DNA of 64,000 nt from Prinia subflava (Eukaryota; Chordata; Aves; Passeriformes; Cisticolidae), in the NCBI RefSeq assembly GCF_021018805.1, contig NC_086247.1, positions 142,658,102-142,722,101 on the forward strand, given 5' to 3'. Both the position numbers and the translations under genes were made by a program. Shown here one piece after another: positions 63,701 to 64,000 of the stretch. Numbering within the stretch: position 1 is the first letter of the stretch; the number at the start of each line of letters is the position of its first letter. Under the pieces are notes generated by a model. It ran no database searches and was not told where the DNA came from. It saw only the letters and a list, made by a program, of their open reading frames with translations.

Positions 63701-64000
63701 TGCCATCACAATCAGAAGCCAACCATGTCCTAATTACAATACATTATAAGTGTTTCTTGACCTGTCAGCTTTTGCCACACAATGCTGCTAGTGCCTTAAA
63801 GACCATCACCTAAAGTTAACCCTCATGGGTCCTACTACAATGCATCTTTCATGGTACTATTTCTCAAAAATATCTAGTCTTATTTGCAAAGCCATCATTT
63901 GAAACTTGTTTCCAGTTCCATTTCTCTCTCAACAATATCTGTCCTATCCTATCACCACGAGGCCTAACCAGAAATGAGACTGGGGAGACAGATCTGAGTG

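Larger units (their letters stand above)
57955..64000. other. Single-copy AT-rich non-coding DNA
   Basis: No gene or transposon was recognised. The interval contains an ATTC-type short repeat (58787-58829), an AT dinucleotide repeat (60735-60758), an A/C-rich patch at 59745-59785 and a weak exon-like segment at 61202-61272. A GC-richer stretch at 63440-63680 with an open frame has no recognisable motif. Confidence 0.55.

Noticed and set aside
1..64000. CRISPR arrays, operons, ribosome binding sites, tRNA or rRNA genes
   Set aside because: The window is vertebrate nuclear DNA. No regularly spaced direct repeats, no cloverleaf with A and B boxes and no rRNA segments were noticed.

Overview
The window reads as non-coding DNA from a bird nuclear genome. 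It is AT-rich, CpG-poor, and shows no convincing protein-coding or RNA gene on either strand. The bird assignment rests on several CR1 LINE fragments with the typical avian 3' end (degenerate ATTCTATGA-type octamer tails and a 'gtccctgcccatggcaggg' block), and on two avian endogenous-retrovirus LTRs. A songbird is likely, judged from the LTR types and the T/G-rich tracts, but this is an inference. The stretch is either a gene desert or part of one very large intron; the sequence alone does not decide which.

Layout. 1-7.4 kb: single-copy AT-rich DNA. 7.4-10.0 kb: an old CR1-like remnant, then a ~1.15 kb CR1 copy on the plus strand (8870-10026) interrupted by the 3' tail of a second CR1. 10-14.8 kb: single-copy DNA with a possible conserved element near 12.6 kb. 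14.8-19.1 kb: two T/G-rich tracts and three CR1 3' ends on the plus strand. 19.4 kb: a near-palindromic forkhead/homeodomain-like site. 20.88-21.12 kb: an uninterrupted 243 bp pentanucleotide array. 23.46-23.52 kb: a run of 58 A. 23.5-42.6 kb: mostly single-copy DNA with minor simple repeats, a hairpin and a candidate conserved element near 37.7 kb. 42.95-43.3 kb: a minus-strand CR1. 43-55.8 kb: single-copy DNA plus one more T/G tract. 55.85-57.95 kb: two minus-strand LTRs. The first is a solo LTR (55853-56449). The second (57440-57954) is followed by a lysine-tRNA-type primer-binding site and then by nothing retroviral, so it is the 5' end of a truncated provirus. 58-64 kb: single-copy DNA.

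Nearly all open reading frames here are short chance frames or translations of repeats. A few short stretches have good splice signals around an open frame (11886-11967, 18123-18230, 61202-61272 on plus; 54787-54940 on minus); they are given as weak exon candidates, not as genes. I found no undescribed biological system. The most useful items to follow up are the truncated provirus with its primer-binding site, the perfect pentamer array, the poly-A run and the candidate regulatory elements.
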